Source of the DNA: JANQEA01 sp964466035
GTDB taxonomy: Bacteria > Bipolaricaulota > Bipolaricaulia > UBA7950 > UBA9294
Direction: 5' to 3'
Length of the DNA stretch: 25,864 bases
Assembly: GCA_964466035.1 (NCBI GenBank)
Contig: CAYXLR010000024.1
Location: 1 to 25,864 of the forward strand
Both the position numbers and the translations under genes were made by a program. This document shows positions 1-7,310 of this stretch, in pieces (the stretch's first letter is position 1; each line of letters begins with the position of its first letter). The notes beneath the pieces were generated by a model. It saw only the letters and a program-made list of their open reading frames with translations. It searched no databases and had not been told where the DNA came from.

Positions 1-90
1 TACTCCTCGTATCCGTACAGGATCCCGGGAGAGCCGGACGCCTGGACTCCCGATGAGGACCGGATGCTCGCTGTTTCACAGCGTAGAGAA
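1..90. other. Left edge, no gene recognised
   Basis: I see no convincing coding region, RNA gene or repeat in these bases. They lie downstream of the minus-strand rnc-tRNA-Arg unit and could belong to a feature cut by the window edge. Confidence 0.4.
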
Positions 91-114
91 GGGGAGAGAC
101 CTAAGTCCCTCCCC
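91..114 (-). terminator. Hairpin downstream of tRNA-Arg
   Basis: A 10-bp stem with one A-C mismatch closes a CTAA loop at 101-104. It starts 8 nt beyond the 3' end of the minus-strand tRNA-Arg, where a terminator or processing hairpin is expected. The minus strand continues with only a short pyrimidine run (CCTTCTCT), so intrinsic termination would be weak. Confidence 0.45.
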
Positions 115-121
115 ATGTCTT

Positions 122-195
<74 letters not shown>

Positions 196-197
196 GT

Positions 198-890
198 CTA
201 GAACTCCTCGAGCATTAAGTATAACTGCTTCGCCGCCGCTTGTTCGGCGTCCTTCTTGCTCCGGCCGCGGCCGACGCCTCGATGGCCAGCCACGGCGACG
301 CTGACGGTGAACTCCTTGCGGTGCTCCTTGCCCTTCGACTGGACGATCGCGTAGTTCGGCCGGCAGTCGAACAGGCGCTGGGCGGTCTCCTGGAGGAGGC
401 TCTTGTAGTCGCCGGTGGTCGACTGCTCCACGAGGAACCGCTCGATGTCGTCCTTCAGGCAGCGGACGACGAACTTCGCGGCGAACGCGTATCCCCGTTC
501 CAGGTAGAGGACGGCGACCAGCGCCTCGAACGCGTTCCCGCGGTTGTTCGGCCTCCGGCGGCCGCGGTTCGCCTCTTCCCCCTTTCCCAGACGAAGGTAG
601 TCGGCCAACCCGAGCTCGTCCGCCTTCTCCGCCAGCAGCGGGCGACTGACCGCCACGGACTTCGCCTTTGTCAAGCGACCTTCGTCCGCGTTCGGATACT
701 GGCGATACAGGTGACTGGTGACGGCCAAGTCGATGACCGCGTCGCCGAGGAACTCGAGGCGTTCGTTCGATCCGCGGGGATCTCCGACCTCGTTGACATA
801 CGAGCTATGCAGGAACGCGCGCTCGAGGACATCGGGAGCGATCCGAAGGCGGAGCTTCTTCGCCAGCTCTTCGATCGGTCTCTGCTTCAT
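198..890 (-). CDS. rnc: Ribonuclease III
   Basis: This 230-aa protein has the family's normal length and layout: an N-terminal RNase III domain (about 5-150) and a C-terminal double-stranded RNA-binding domain (about 160-227, starting DYKSLLQE). It cleaves dsRNA in rRNA processing and mRNA turnover. The signature NERLEFLGDAV is at 42-52, giving E43, E46 and D50, and E70 sits in the DEG motif. E122 is present, but the partner metal ligand (Asp114 in E. coli) is N119, with codon AAC on the minus strand (534-536). A single G-to-A change would explain it, so either a real variant or a sequencing error is possible. The ATG at 890 has only a weak upstream GGGG. A TATCAT hexamer at 953-958 could be a -10 element, but no clear -35 precedes it. 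The stop codon is 2 nt from tRNA-Arg. Confidence 0.95.
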   Translation of the reverse strand: MKQRPIEELAKKLRLRIAPDVLERAFLHSSYVNEVGDPRGSNERLEFLGDAVIDLAVTSHLYRQYPNADEGRLTKAKSVAVSRPLLAEKADELGLADYLRLGKGEEANRGRRRPNNRGNAFEALVAVLYLERGYAFAAKFVVRCLKDDIERFLVEQSTTGDYKSLLQETAQRLFDCRPNYAIVQSKGKEHRKEFTVSVAVAGHRGVGRGRSKKDAEQAAAKQLYLMLEEF

Positions 891-1056
891 CGCGTGCCCA
901 TACCCCTATCGGACAGCTCGCGGACTGCCGAACCACCCCTCCACCGTCCCGAATGATACCCGAACGCCGCAGCGAGAACGAACCCGGGAATCGGACTCCT
1001 CAGGCCTGCCGTTCATCCGAAGAGCCTTCCGTGCGATCCCTCGCCTCGTCACTGAA

Positions 1057-1099
1057 TGTGATGTAGATCACAATCCTCGTCTCGGGCTCCGGGTAGCAT
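1057..1099 (+). promoter_or_regulatory. CRP/FNR-type operator with class II promoter geometry
   Basis: A perfect palindrome TGTGA-TGTAGA-TCACA occupies 1057-1072, the consensus form for CRP-family regulators. A TAGCAT hexamer at 1094-1099 could be the -10 element. A start about 7 nt later (near 1106) would place the operator centre at -41.5, the standard class II activator position. There is no good -35, as expected for an activator-dependent promoter. The rest of the 891-1121 gap shows nothing else except the possible rnc -10. The regulator gene is not in this window. Confidence 0.65.
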
Positions 1100-1121
1100 G
1101 AAGATCCTCGGAGGTGCCGCG

Positions 1122-1607
1122 ATGGACGAAACGGTCGCCGCTCGGTTGTCCGCTCTTGACGAGGCCTTCGCGCGATTCAGGGCCTGCGCTGCCGCGCTGC
1201 CCAGCGGGCGATTCCTCGAACGAATAAACGGTTGGTCGCCACGGGACGTGACGGCCCACTTCATCGGGTGGAATCGATACACGGCCGATGGATGCCGCGA
1301 GATCCTGCGAGGCGTCTGTCCGTCCTACCTGGTGGACGAGCCGAACGACTTCAGCCACGTGAACAGGAAGTCCGTCGAGCGGTACACCTCTTCCGATCGA
1401 GACGCGCTTCTCGAGGAGCTCGATGCGTCCTTCGACGACTTGAAGACGTTTCTCCTTGCGCTCCCGGCCCCGCAATGGGACAGGGACTTCGGAGTCAGGT
1501 TCAAGGGCCACGTCATCACGGTGGAGAACAACGTCGAGGGCCTTCGAATGGACTACGACCGGCATCGTGAGACCATCGAAGCGTGGGGGAAAGAGGCGGG
1601 CCGCTGA
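1122..1607 (+). CDS. DinB/DfsB (ClbS-like) family four-helix protein
   Basis: The protein is 161 aa and predicted cytosolic. It has the look of the DinB superfamily: a four-helix bundle with WSPRDVTAHFIGW in the second helix and YDRHRETIEAW near the end. Families in this fold use His residues to bind a metal and include thiol-dependent transferases and the colibactin-resistance protein ClbS. Here the usual C-terminal H-x3-H is D-x3-H, so metal binding may be altered. I chose ATG 1122 because GGAGG at 1110-1114 is 7 nt upstream; an in-frame ATG at 1098 lies before that ribosome site. The gene stands alone behind a CRP-like operator, which suggests control by a metabolic or redox signal. Substrate unknown. 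Confidence 0.75.
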   Translation: MDETVAARLSALDEAFARFRACAAALPSGRFLERINGWSPRDVTAHFIGWNRYTADGCREILRGVCPSYLVDEPNDFSHVNRKSVERYTSSDRDALLEELDASFDDLKTFLLALPAPQWDRDFGVRFKGHVITVENNVEGLRMDYDRHRETIEAWGKEAGR

Positions 1608-1659
1608 CTCCATCGGCGAGGCCTCGATCGGGAGCGGAGCGCCCCCTGAGCCCAGGCTG

Positions 1660-1827
1660 TTAGGGCGGGAGGATTGGCCGCTGAAGCGTATGGGTGGTGC
1701 TTCAGCGGCTTGGGAGTTTGCTACCGCAAACTCCTGTCTCGACGTTCGCTTCGCTCACTCACGGAGGTTCTCGCCCCGCCGCTGCAAACAAGAGCCCGAG
1801 GGGCACTCTCAGCCCCTCGGGCTCCTG
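1660..1827 (-). repeat. 168-bp tRNA-Gln-associated repeat, unit 1
   Basis: This is the distal copy of a tandem unit with exact period 168 bp. Read on the minus strand it contains a 9-10-bp hairpin (CCGCTGAAG with CTTCAGCGG), a hairpin GGAGTTTGC-GGTA-GCAAACTCC, and a long GC stem around CCCGAGGGGC. It ends in the same 16 bases (AATCCTCCCGCCCTAA) that form the 3' end of tRNA-Gln. It differs from unit 2 mainly in the loop of the first hairpin and at a few bases near 1771 and 1783-1791, while the stems are kept. No protein is predicted from it. Confidence 0.85.
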
Positions 1828-1995
1828 TTAGGGCGGGAGGATTGGCCGCTGAAGCGGTCGAGTGGCACTTCAGCGGCTTGGGAGTTTGCTACCGCAAACT
1901 CCTGTCTCGACGTTCGCTTCGCTCACTCACGGAGGTTCTCACCCCGCCGCGGCAAACAGGAGCCCGAGGGGCACTCTCAGCCCCTCGGGCTCCTG
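1828..1995 (-). repeat. 168-bp tRNA-Gln-associated repeat, unit 2
   Basis: This is the proximal copy, abutting the 3' end of tRNA-Gln at 1996. It has the same layout as unit 1, including the 16-nt tRNA 3'-end copy at 1828-1843. It also holds GAACCTCCG (minus strand), exactly complementary to CGGAGGTTC in the T arm of tRNA-Gln. Beside this is GGCGGG, complementary to CCCGCC in the acceptor end. Each unit therefore has both a direct and an imperfect inverted copy of the tRNA 3' region and could fold back on itself. Confidence 0.85.
1957..1995 (-). terminator. 16-bp perfect hairpin directly after tRNA-Gln
   Basis: Arms at 1957-1972 and 1980-1995 form a perfect 16-bp GC-rich stem with a 7-nt loop, starting at the base after the tRNA discriminator. 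On the minus strand it is followed by only TTTG. It may be a terminator for the spoVG-tRNA-Gln transcript or a 3'-processing signal. The copy in unit 1 (1789-1827) keeps the stem with one mismatch. Confidence 0.6.
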
Positions 1996-2066
1996 TTAGG
2001 GCGGGAGGATTCGAACCTCCGATCACGGCTCCAAAGGCCGCTGCCTTACCGCTTGGCTACGCCCTA
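1996..2066 (-). tRNA. tRNA-Gln (anticodon TTG)
   Basis: The minus strand gives a complete 71-nt cloverleaf. The acceptor is TAGGGCG/CGCCCTA with discriminator A, the D stem GCC/GGC, and the anticodon stem GCGGC/GCCGT around loop CTTTGGA with TTG at 34-36. The T arm is GGAGG-TTCGAAT-CCTCC. CCA is not encoded. The U1-A72 pair is typical of glutamine tRNAs. Bases 1-3 of the tRNA (TAG) are also the stop codon of spoVG. Confidence 0.95.
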
Positions 2067-2372
2067 GAACGTCGCGTCCTCGGTCGGGACGTCGGCGGCC
2101 AGAACCTGGCTGAGTTCCCCGACGACCTCCCGATACTTCTCGAGGACCGTGTCTTCCATCTCGAGGCGGAACGCGTTGTCGATCGGGTGGGCCGTGTCGC
2201 GGAACTCGCCGTTCTTCCCTTCCCGACTCGGCATCGCGACGAAGAGGCTCTCCTTGCCTTGGATGATCTTGACGCTGTGGACGATGAAGACGTCGTCGAA
2301 GATGACCGAGCAGAACGCCTTCAGGTTTCCTTCGTTCCGCATGGGACGAATCTCAACTTTGGTGATCTTCAC
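2064..2372 (-). CDS. spoVG: SpoVG family RNA/DNA-binding regulator
   Basis: The protein is 102 aa, close to the usual 85-100, and opens with the hallmark MKITKVEIRPM followed by the conserved LKAFCSVIFDDVFIVHSVKI and a central MPSREGKNGEFRD-like segment. Known members are small nucleic-acid-binding regulators in Firmicutes, spirochaetes and other phyla, affecting septation, virulence and RNA metabolism. The target here is unknown. Translation starts at GTG (2370-2372), with AGAGAGG about 8 nt upstream. It lies 63 bp after mutS2 and has its own promoter there. The stop codon TAG (2064-2066) forms the 5' end of the downstream tRNA-Gln, so 5' maturation of that tRNA would remove the stop codon from the message. 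Confidence 0.93.
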   Translation of the reverse strand: MKITKVEIRPMRNEGNLKAFCSVIFDDVFIVHSVKIIQGKESLFVAMPSREGKNGEFRDTAHPIDNAFRLEMEDTVLEKYREVVGELSQVLAADVPTEDATF

Positions 2373-2410
2373 CCTCGGAACCTCTCTCGAACCGTCGAGT
2401 CTCGGACTCC

Positions 2411-2439
2411 ATCTTAGCGAAACGGGAAGGCCGTTTCAA
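2411..2439 (-). promoter_or_regulatory. Promoter for spoVG-tRNA-Gln
   Basis: On the minus strand, TTGAAA (2434-2439) is followed after exactly 17 bp by TAAGAT (2411-2416), a good housekeeping sigma-factor match. The -35 overlaps the mutS2 stop codon (2436-2438). Predicted transcription starts near 2404, about 32 nt before the spoVG GTG. Confidence 0.6.
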
Positions 2440-4811
2440 TTGCCCCTTTCCTCTGCAGCAAGCTCGAATTCGGTCACCCCGTCGCCGCCGAGATTCGGCG
2501 GCGCGAATCCGTGGCTCGAGACGAAGCTGCACGAACGCAGGTACGCGTCGATCGCGTCGCGAAGGGCGCCGGTTCCCTTTCCGTGCAAGATGCTCGCGCG
2601 TCGAACGTCGGTGCGGAGGAGCCGATCCATATACCCGTCGATCTCCCGCAACGCCTCGCTGACGGTCATCCCGCGAACGTTCAACTGCAGCGGAACCCGC
2701 TCCGGCCGTGGACGCCGGACACGGGACCTCGTCTTCGTCGGCGGCTCGTCTCCCGGGCCGCGACCCCGCGGCGGCGCGAGGTCTTCCGGACCGGTCGTCA
2801 CGCGGACGCCGTCGAGATCGACGGTGACGCGCCCCTGCCCGCCGACCTGGACGATCCGGCCGTCGGCCGCGACGCTTCGCACGTAGACGAGCGCGCCGGG
2901 TTCGATCGCATCGGGCGGTAGCGTCTCCCCGCGGTCGAGCCGCCGCGCGTCCTCTTGCCGTTCCTTCGATTCCCCGCGGAGCGCGATGACGTCGCGGAGC
3001 CCTTCGCGCGCCTCGTCGTCCGTCGCACCGGCGTTCGCCGCCGCGAGGATCTCCTCCAGCCGGCGCTGCCCGTCGCGGAGGAACCGATCGAACCCCTTGA
3101 ATCGCTCGGACAGGGCGACCTGCTTCTCCCGCTCGAACTCGGCGAGCTCCCGGTCGTACGTCTCCCGCAGCCGTTTCGCCTCGTCGCGGTCGCGCTCCGC
3201 CGCCTCGCGGTGGCGTCGCATCGCCTGCCGCTCCCGCTCCAACTCGTCGAGGACGTCGTCGGCGCGGATCTCGCCCTGCGACAGGAACGAGCGGGCCCGG
3301 TCGATCCGATCGTTCGGGAGGCCGAGCTGCTGCGCGATGACGAACGCGTTGCTCCGTCCGGGTATTCCCTCGATGACACGGAACGTCGGGGAGAGGGATT
3401 CGACGTCGAACTCCATCGACGCGGTCTTCACCTCGGGATGCCGAATGGCGAAGTACTTCAGCGGCGTCAGGTGCGTCGAGATCGCGACGACCGCCTCGCT
3501 CTCGAGCAGCGCCTCGATCACGGCGAGGCCGAGGGCGGCCCCCTCCTGCGGGTCGGTCCCCGCCCCGAGCTCGTCGAGGAGGACGATCGTCTCGGCGTCG
3601 GCCTCCTCGAGGAGGGAGACGATGTTTTGCATGTGGGCGGAGAACGTCGACAGGTTCTGCGAGATTGACTGCTCGTCGCCGATGTCGCTTCGGACCCTGG
3701 AGACGATCATGAGCTCGCTGTCCGGGGAGGCGGGGATCGGGATCGCCGACTGGGCCATCAACGTGAGGAGGCCGATCGTCTTCAGCGTCACCGTCTTTCC
3801 CCCGGTGTTCGGGCCGGTGATCACGACCATCCGGAAGTCCCGCCCGAGCGACAGCGAGATCGGAACGACCCGATCGATCGGGAGGAGCGGGTGGCGGGCG
3901 TTCCGAAGGACGACCCGCTTCCCGAACTGCGGGAACGCGCAGCGGTGGGCGATGGCGTACGACCCCCGGGCGAACAGGGAATCGACGTGCGAGAGGATCG
4001 CCCGATCCCTGAGGAACGAGGCCTCCGTCGCGACGAACGCATCGGTCAGCTCCCGCAGAATCCTCCGAACCTCGGCGCGGATCTCCTCGGCGAGCTCCGA
4101 GACCGCGTTGTTCTCCGAGACGAGGCTCGTCGGCTCGGCGTAGAGCGTCTGGCCGGTTCCCGAACGGTCGTGGACGACGAACTCCATCGCCCCGACCGCG
4201 CCGCTGCGGATCGGCACGACGAGCCGCCCGCCCCTCCGGGTGATCACCGGTTCGCTGATCACCTCCGGATGCCGATCGATCAGCGCCTGAAGCCGCTCCT
4301 CGATCCGCCGCTCGATCCCCTTGCGCCGGTTCGTCAGCTCCGACAGCTTCCGCGAGGCGTCCTCGCGGACCGAACCGCGCTCGTCGATCGTTCGCCGGAT
4401 GCTCCGCCGGAGTTCCAGGCCGCCCGCGGTGAGCCGCTCGGCGATCGCGGCCAACAGCGGCCACTCCTCCTGATCGGCGAGCGACGCCCGGACGGCGAGC
4501 GTCCCGTCGATCGTCCGGAGGACGTCGAGGAACTCCTCCCCGTCGAGATAGGCGCTCTCCTTCGCCCGCTGCAGCACGGGGACCAGATCCCGCACACCGC
4601 CGAGCGAGAACCGCCCGTGATCGTCGAGGAAGGCGATCGCTTCGCTCACCTCGGCGACGCCCCGGTTGATCGCCTCGCGATCGGTCGTCGGGGACAGCCG
4701 ATCGACGGCCTCCGCGCCCAGGGACGACGAGGCGTGCTCCTCAACGAGGCTCTTGAGACGATCGAACTCCAGATCGCGGAGCGTCTTCTCGTTGACGATC
4801 TCCGGGCTCAT
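2436..4811 (-). CDS. mutS2: Endonuclease MutS2 (Smr-domain MutS family)
   Basis: The 791-aa length and domain order match MutS2, which acts in recombination control or in rescue of collided ribosomes rather than mismatch repair. Residues 1-300 form the core and clamp helices. Walker A is GPNTGGKT (333-340), the DIGDEQSISQNLSTFSAHM signature is at 376-394, Walker B is TIVLLDE (408-414), and STHLTPLK is at 445-452. A long charged coiled-coil stretch (about 510-625) leads to a KOW-like segment and the C-terminal Smr domain (about 708-788) with HGKGTG at 743-748. The Smr LDxR motif reads LNVR (710-713), an Asp-to-Asn change at a position linked to nuclease activity. GGAGG lies about 12 nt before the ATG, slightly far. 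TATCAT at 4855-4860 may be its -10. Confidence 0.95.
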   Translation of the reverse strand: MSPEIVNEKTLRDLEFDRLKSLVEEHASSSLGAEAVDRLSPTTDREAINRGVAEVSEAIAFLDDHGRFSLGGVRDLVPVLQRAKESAYLDGEEFLDVLRTIDGTLAVRASLADQEEWPLLAAIAERLTAGGLELRRSIRRTIDERGSVREDASRKLSELTNRRKGIERRIEERLQALIDRHPEVISEPVITRRGGRLVVPIRSGAVGAMEFVVHDRSGTGQTLYAEPTSLVSENNAVSELAEEIRAEVRRILRELTDAFVATEASFLRDRAILSHVDSLFARGSYAIAHRCAFPQFGKRVVLRNARHPLLPIDRVVPISLSLGRDFRMVVITGPNTGGKTVTLKTIGLLTLMAQSAIPIPASPDSELMIVSRVRSDIGDEQSISQNLSTFSAHMQNIVSLLEEADAETIVLLDELGAGTDPQEGAALGLAVIEALLESEAVVAISTHLTPLKYFAIRHPEVKTASMEFDVESLSPTFRVIEGIPGRSNAFVIAQQLGLPNDRIDRARSFLSQGEIRADDVLDELERERQAMRRHREAAERDRDEAKRLRETYDRELAEFEREKQVALSERFKGFDRFLRDGQRRLEEILAAANAGATDDEAREGLRDVIALRGESKERQEDARRLDRGETLPPDAIEPGALVYVRSVAADGRIVQVGGQGRVTVDLDGVRVTTGPEDLAPPRGRGPGDEPPTKTRSRVRRPRPERVPLQLNVRGMTVSEALREIDGYMDRLLRTDVRRASILHGKGTGALRDAIDAYLRSCSFVSSHGFAPPNLGGDGVTEFELAAEERGN

Positions 4812-4946
4812 CCGACGCTGCTCCCTCCGTGCGTACGCGTTCTCATCCCGACGGATGATACCTCACGTTCGTCCCCGCAGCGGAGTTGCCAGTCCCCCGT
4901 CGCCGCCGCACAATCGCCGAACAACCCCCGACTCGAAGGAGCGACG

Positions 4947-5870
4947 TTGAAGCCAGCCATCGCGTTCCGCGTCTACGGCGCGCTCCTCTCCGCGATGACG
5001 ATCTGGGGCTTCTCGTTCCTCGCGATCAAGAACGCCCTGAACACGGTCCCGGTCTTCTCCCTTCTGTTCGCGCGGTTCCTGTTCGCTACGGTCCTTCTCG
5101 GTCTGCTCGCGGCGTCGCGGCGCGCCCTCCGCGTGCCTCGCAGAGAGCTTCTGGCGCTCGCCGGCCTATCCGCCCTCAGCCCGGTCGGCTACTTCCTGTT
5201 CGAGACGTTCGGCGTCGCCCGGACGCAGCCGAGCCACGTCGCCGTGATCATCGCGACCATCCCGATCGCCGTCTACCTCATCGCGTTCTTGCGCCGGCAG
5301 GAGCCGACAAGCTGGCGGAAGACCGTCGGGATCCTGACCGCCTACGCGGGGATCGTTCTCATCATCGCGTTCGGACAACGCGAGGCCGGGGCGAGCCTCA
5401 GCGGGGATCTCCTGGTGCTCGGCGCCGTCCTCTGCGCCGCGATGCGAACGAGTCTGATCAAGGACGCCCTCCGCCGGGTAACGCCGCTGCAGCTGACGTT
5501 CTATCAGTTCCTCTTCTCGCTGTTCGTCTTCGGCCCGTTGGCCGCGACCGACGGGATCGAATGGCTCGGCCACCTGTCGACGATGACCCTGCTCGAGATC
5601 CTCTTCCTCGGCGTCTTCTGCTCCGCCGGGGCGTTCCTCGCGATGCACTACGCGCTGTCTCACCTGTCGGCGACGCGCGTCGCCGTCTCGGCGAACCTCG
5701 TTCCGGTGATCACCCTGATCGCCGAGGTGACGCTCCTGGGTTCGGCGCTCACGCCGATCAAGGGCATCGGAACCGCGGTCACCCTCGCCGGCGTCGTGCT
5801 GACCCAATGGGGACGCGCGCCCGACGAGCCCTCGACGTTCGATGTCGAAGGATCCATCGTCGAGCCGTAG
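4947..5870 (+). CDS. EamA/DMT-superfamily transporter
   Basis: The 307-aa protein has ten predicted membrane helices arranged as two EamA repeats, as in RhaT/RarD-type drug-metabolite transporters of the inner membrane. Motifs seen include WGFSFLAIKNAL in helix 1 and a second-repeat segment ending LSATRVAVSANLVPVITLIAEV. Members export amino acids, nucleobases or other small metabolites; the substrate cannot be told from sequence. The reading frame is open far upstream, but that part is opposite mutS2. TTG at 4947 is preferred because GAAGGAG (4935-4941) lies 5 nt before it and the membrane domain begins at once. The next gene, a MATE exporter, follows 72 nt later in the same direction, so the two may be co-transcribed. 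Confidence 0.88.
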   Translation: MKPAIAFRVYGALLSAMTIWGFSFLAIKNALNTVPVFSLLFARFLFATVLLGLLAASRRALRVPRRELLALAGLSALSPVGYFLFETFGVARTQPSHVAVIIATIPIAVYLIAFLRRQEPTSWRKTVGILTAYAGIVLIIAFGQREAGASLSGDLLVLGAVLCAAMRTSLIKDALRRVTPLQLTFYQFLFSLFVFGPLAATDGIEWLGHLSTMTLLEILFLGVFCSAGAFLAMHYALSHLSATRVAVSANLVPVITLIAEVTLLGSALTPIKGIGTAVTLAGVVLTQWGRAPDEPSTFDVEGSIVEP

Positions 5871-5942
5871 CGGCGACCGTTGCATCCCGTCGATCCCACC
5901 CGGAGAATCAGGCCTCGCAGACAAGAACGAACCGGAGGGGCA

Positions 5943-7310
5943 ATGGTCGGGAGATCGAGCGCCGTCGCGCGGTTGTTCCCGCGAGCCGAGCTGTCGCGGG
6001 AGGTCCTTCGTCTCGCGACGCCCGTGACGCTGGGGATGCTCACCTTCACGCTGCTGTCCGTCGTCGACACCGCAATGCTCGGGCGTTTGGGCGCGGTGCC
6101 GCTGGCGGCGTCGGGGGTGGCGGGCGTCCTGTTCTTTTCGGTCGTCTTCCCCGTCTCGGGGTTCAGCGTGGGGGTCCAGGCGTTGACCGCGAGGCGGTTC
6201 GGCGAGGAGAACGAGACCGAATGCGGTCAGGTCCTGAACACGGGTGTCGCCCTCTGTCTCACGCTCGGCGTTCCGCTCGTGATCGCGGCTCCGTGGCTCG
6301 CGCGGATCATCGCGCCGCTGACGTCGAACGACCCCGAAGTCCTCGACGCCGGCACCGTCTACCTGCACTATCGATTCCTCGGGGCCGCGTTCATGCTCCT
6401 AAACTTCACGGCCCGCGGCTTCTTCGCCGGGATCGGGAAGACGAGGCATCAGCTGAACGGCTCCGTCTTGATCACGGCGGTCAACGTCCTGTTGGACTAC
6501 CTCCTCATCTTCGGCCACGCTGGCTTCCCGAGGTTGGGAATCCAAGGCGCCGCGATCGCCTCGACGATCGCCCTCGGCACCGGGACGGTCTACTACGTCG
6601 GCGTGATCGCGCTCGCTCCGAGCTATCGTCGCCGCTTCGCCGCGTTTCACCCTCCGTGGTTCGTCGCGCGCTGGCTCCGCCCGATCGTTCGCCTTTCGAT
6701 CCCGGTCTTCGCCCAACGGCTTCTCTCCAACGGCGCTTGGTCGATCTTCTTCCTGATCATCGCACGCATCGGAACGATCGAACTGGCGGCGACGAACGTC
6801 ATCCGCTCGATCTACCACTTGACGATCATGATCGCCGTCGGACTCGGGACGGCGGCGGCGGCGCTGGTCGGACAGAACCTCGGCGCGGAGCGACCGGAAC
6901 ACGCCGAGCAGCTCGCCTGGGAGGCCGTCAGGCTCGCCTCCTGGTCGATGGCGATCGTCGGGATCCTGTTCCTCGCCGTCCCGGGCTGGGTCTTTCGCGT
7001 CTACACCCACGACGCCGCAGTGACCGACGTCGGACGGCTCCCTCTGATGGCCCTCGGCTTCGTCCAAGCGTTTGCGGGAATCGCCCTGGTCCTGTCCCAG
7101 GCCCTCCAGGGAGCCGGCAACACCCGCTACGTCATGGTCGTCGAGTTCGTCTGTGTCGCCTGCTACCTGCCGACGGTGTACTTCCTCGGTCTGCGAACCC
7201 CGTTGGGCTTGCTCGGGGCGTGGACCGGAGAGTACGTCTACTGGCTGCTCCTCGCGGGCGCGATGGCGCTGAAGTTCCGAACCGGGACCTGGAAGGCGAT
7301 CGCCGTCTAG
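5943..7310 (+). CDS. MATE family multidrug/cation efflux protein
   Basis: The 455-aa protein has about twelve membrane helices in two six-helix halves. The N-terminal half shows the family pattern LATPVTLGMLTFTLLSVVDTAMLGRLG and later GIGKTRHQLNGSV; the second half begins near LSIPVFAQRLLSNG. MATE proteins exchange Na+ or H+ for organic cations or other compounds at the inner membrane. ATG 5943 is chosen because GGAGGGG (5934-5940) is just upstream; an in-frame TTG at 5880 would add 21 residues without a ribosome site. The stop codon interlocks with that of the convergent glycerate kinase: the CTAG at 7307-7310 serves both genes. Confidence 0.92.
   Translation: MVGRSSAVARLFPRAELSREVLRLATPVTLGMLTFTLLSVVDTAMLGRLGAVPLAASGVAGVLFFSVVFPVSGFSVGVQALTARRFGEENETECGQVLNTGVALCLTLGVPLVIAAPWLARIIAPLTSNDPEVLDAGTVYLHYRFLGAAFMLLNFTARGFFAGIGKTRHQLNGSVLITAVNVLLDYLLIFGHAGFPRLGIQGAAIASTIALGTGTVYYVGVIALAPSYRRRFAAFHPPWFVARWLRPIVRLSIPVFAQRLLSNGAWSIFFLIIARIGTIELAATNVIRSIYHLTIMIAVGLGTAAAALVGQNLGAERPEHAEQLAWEAVRLASWSMAIVGILFLAVPGWVFRVYTHDAAVTDVGRLPLMALGFVQAFAGIALVLSQALQGAGNTRYVMVVEFVCVACYLPTVYFLGLRTPLGLLGAWTGEYVYWLLLAGAMALKFRTGTWKAIAV

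Noticed and set aside
1660..1995. Attachment sites of an integrated element at tRNA-Gln.
   Set aside because: The 16-nt tRNA-end copies resemble att duplications, but they lie only 168 bp apart, no integrase or cargo lies between them, and the spacing is exactly tandem.
1456..2417. Two plus-strand open frames of 203 and 247 codons across the 168-bp repeats and tRNA-Gln.
   Set aside because: Their repeated peptides simply translate the repeat units, the tRNA antisense strand and the antisense of spoVG. They have no convincing starts and no family match.
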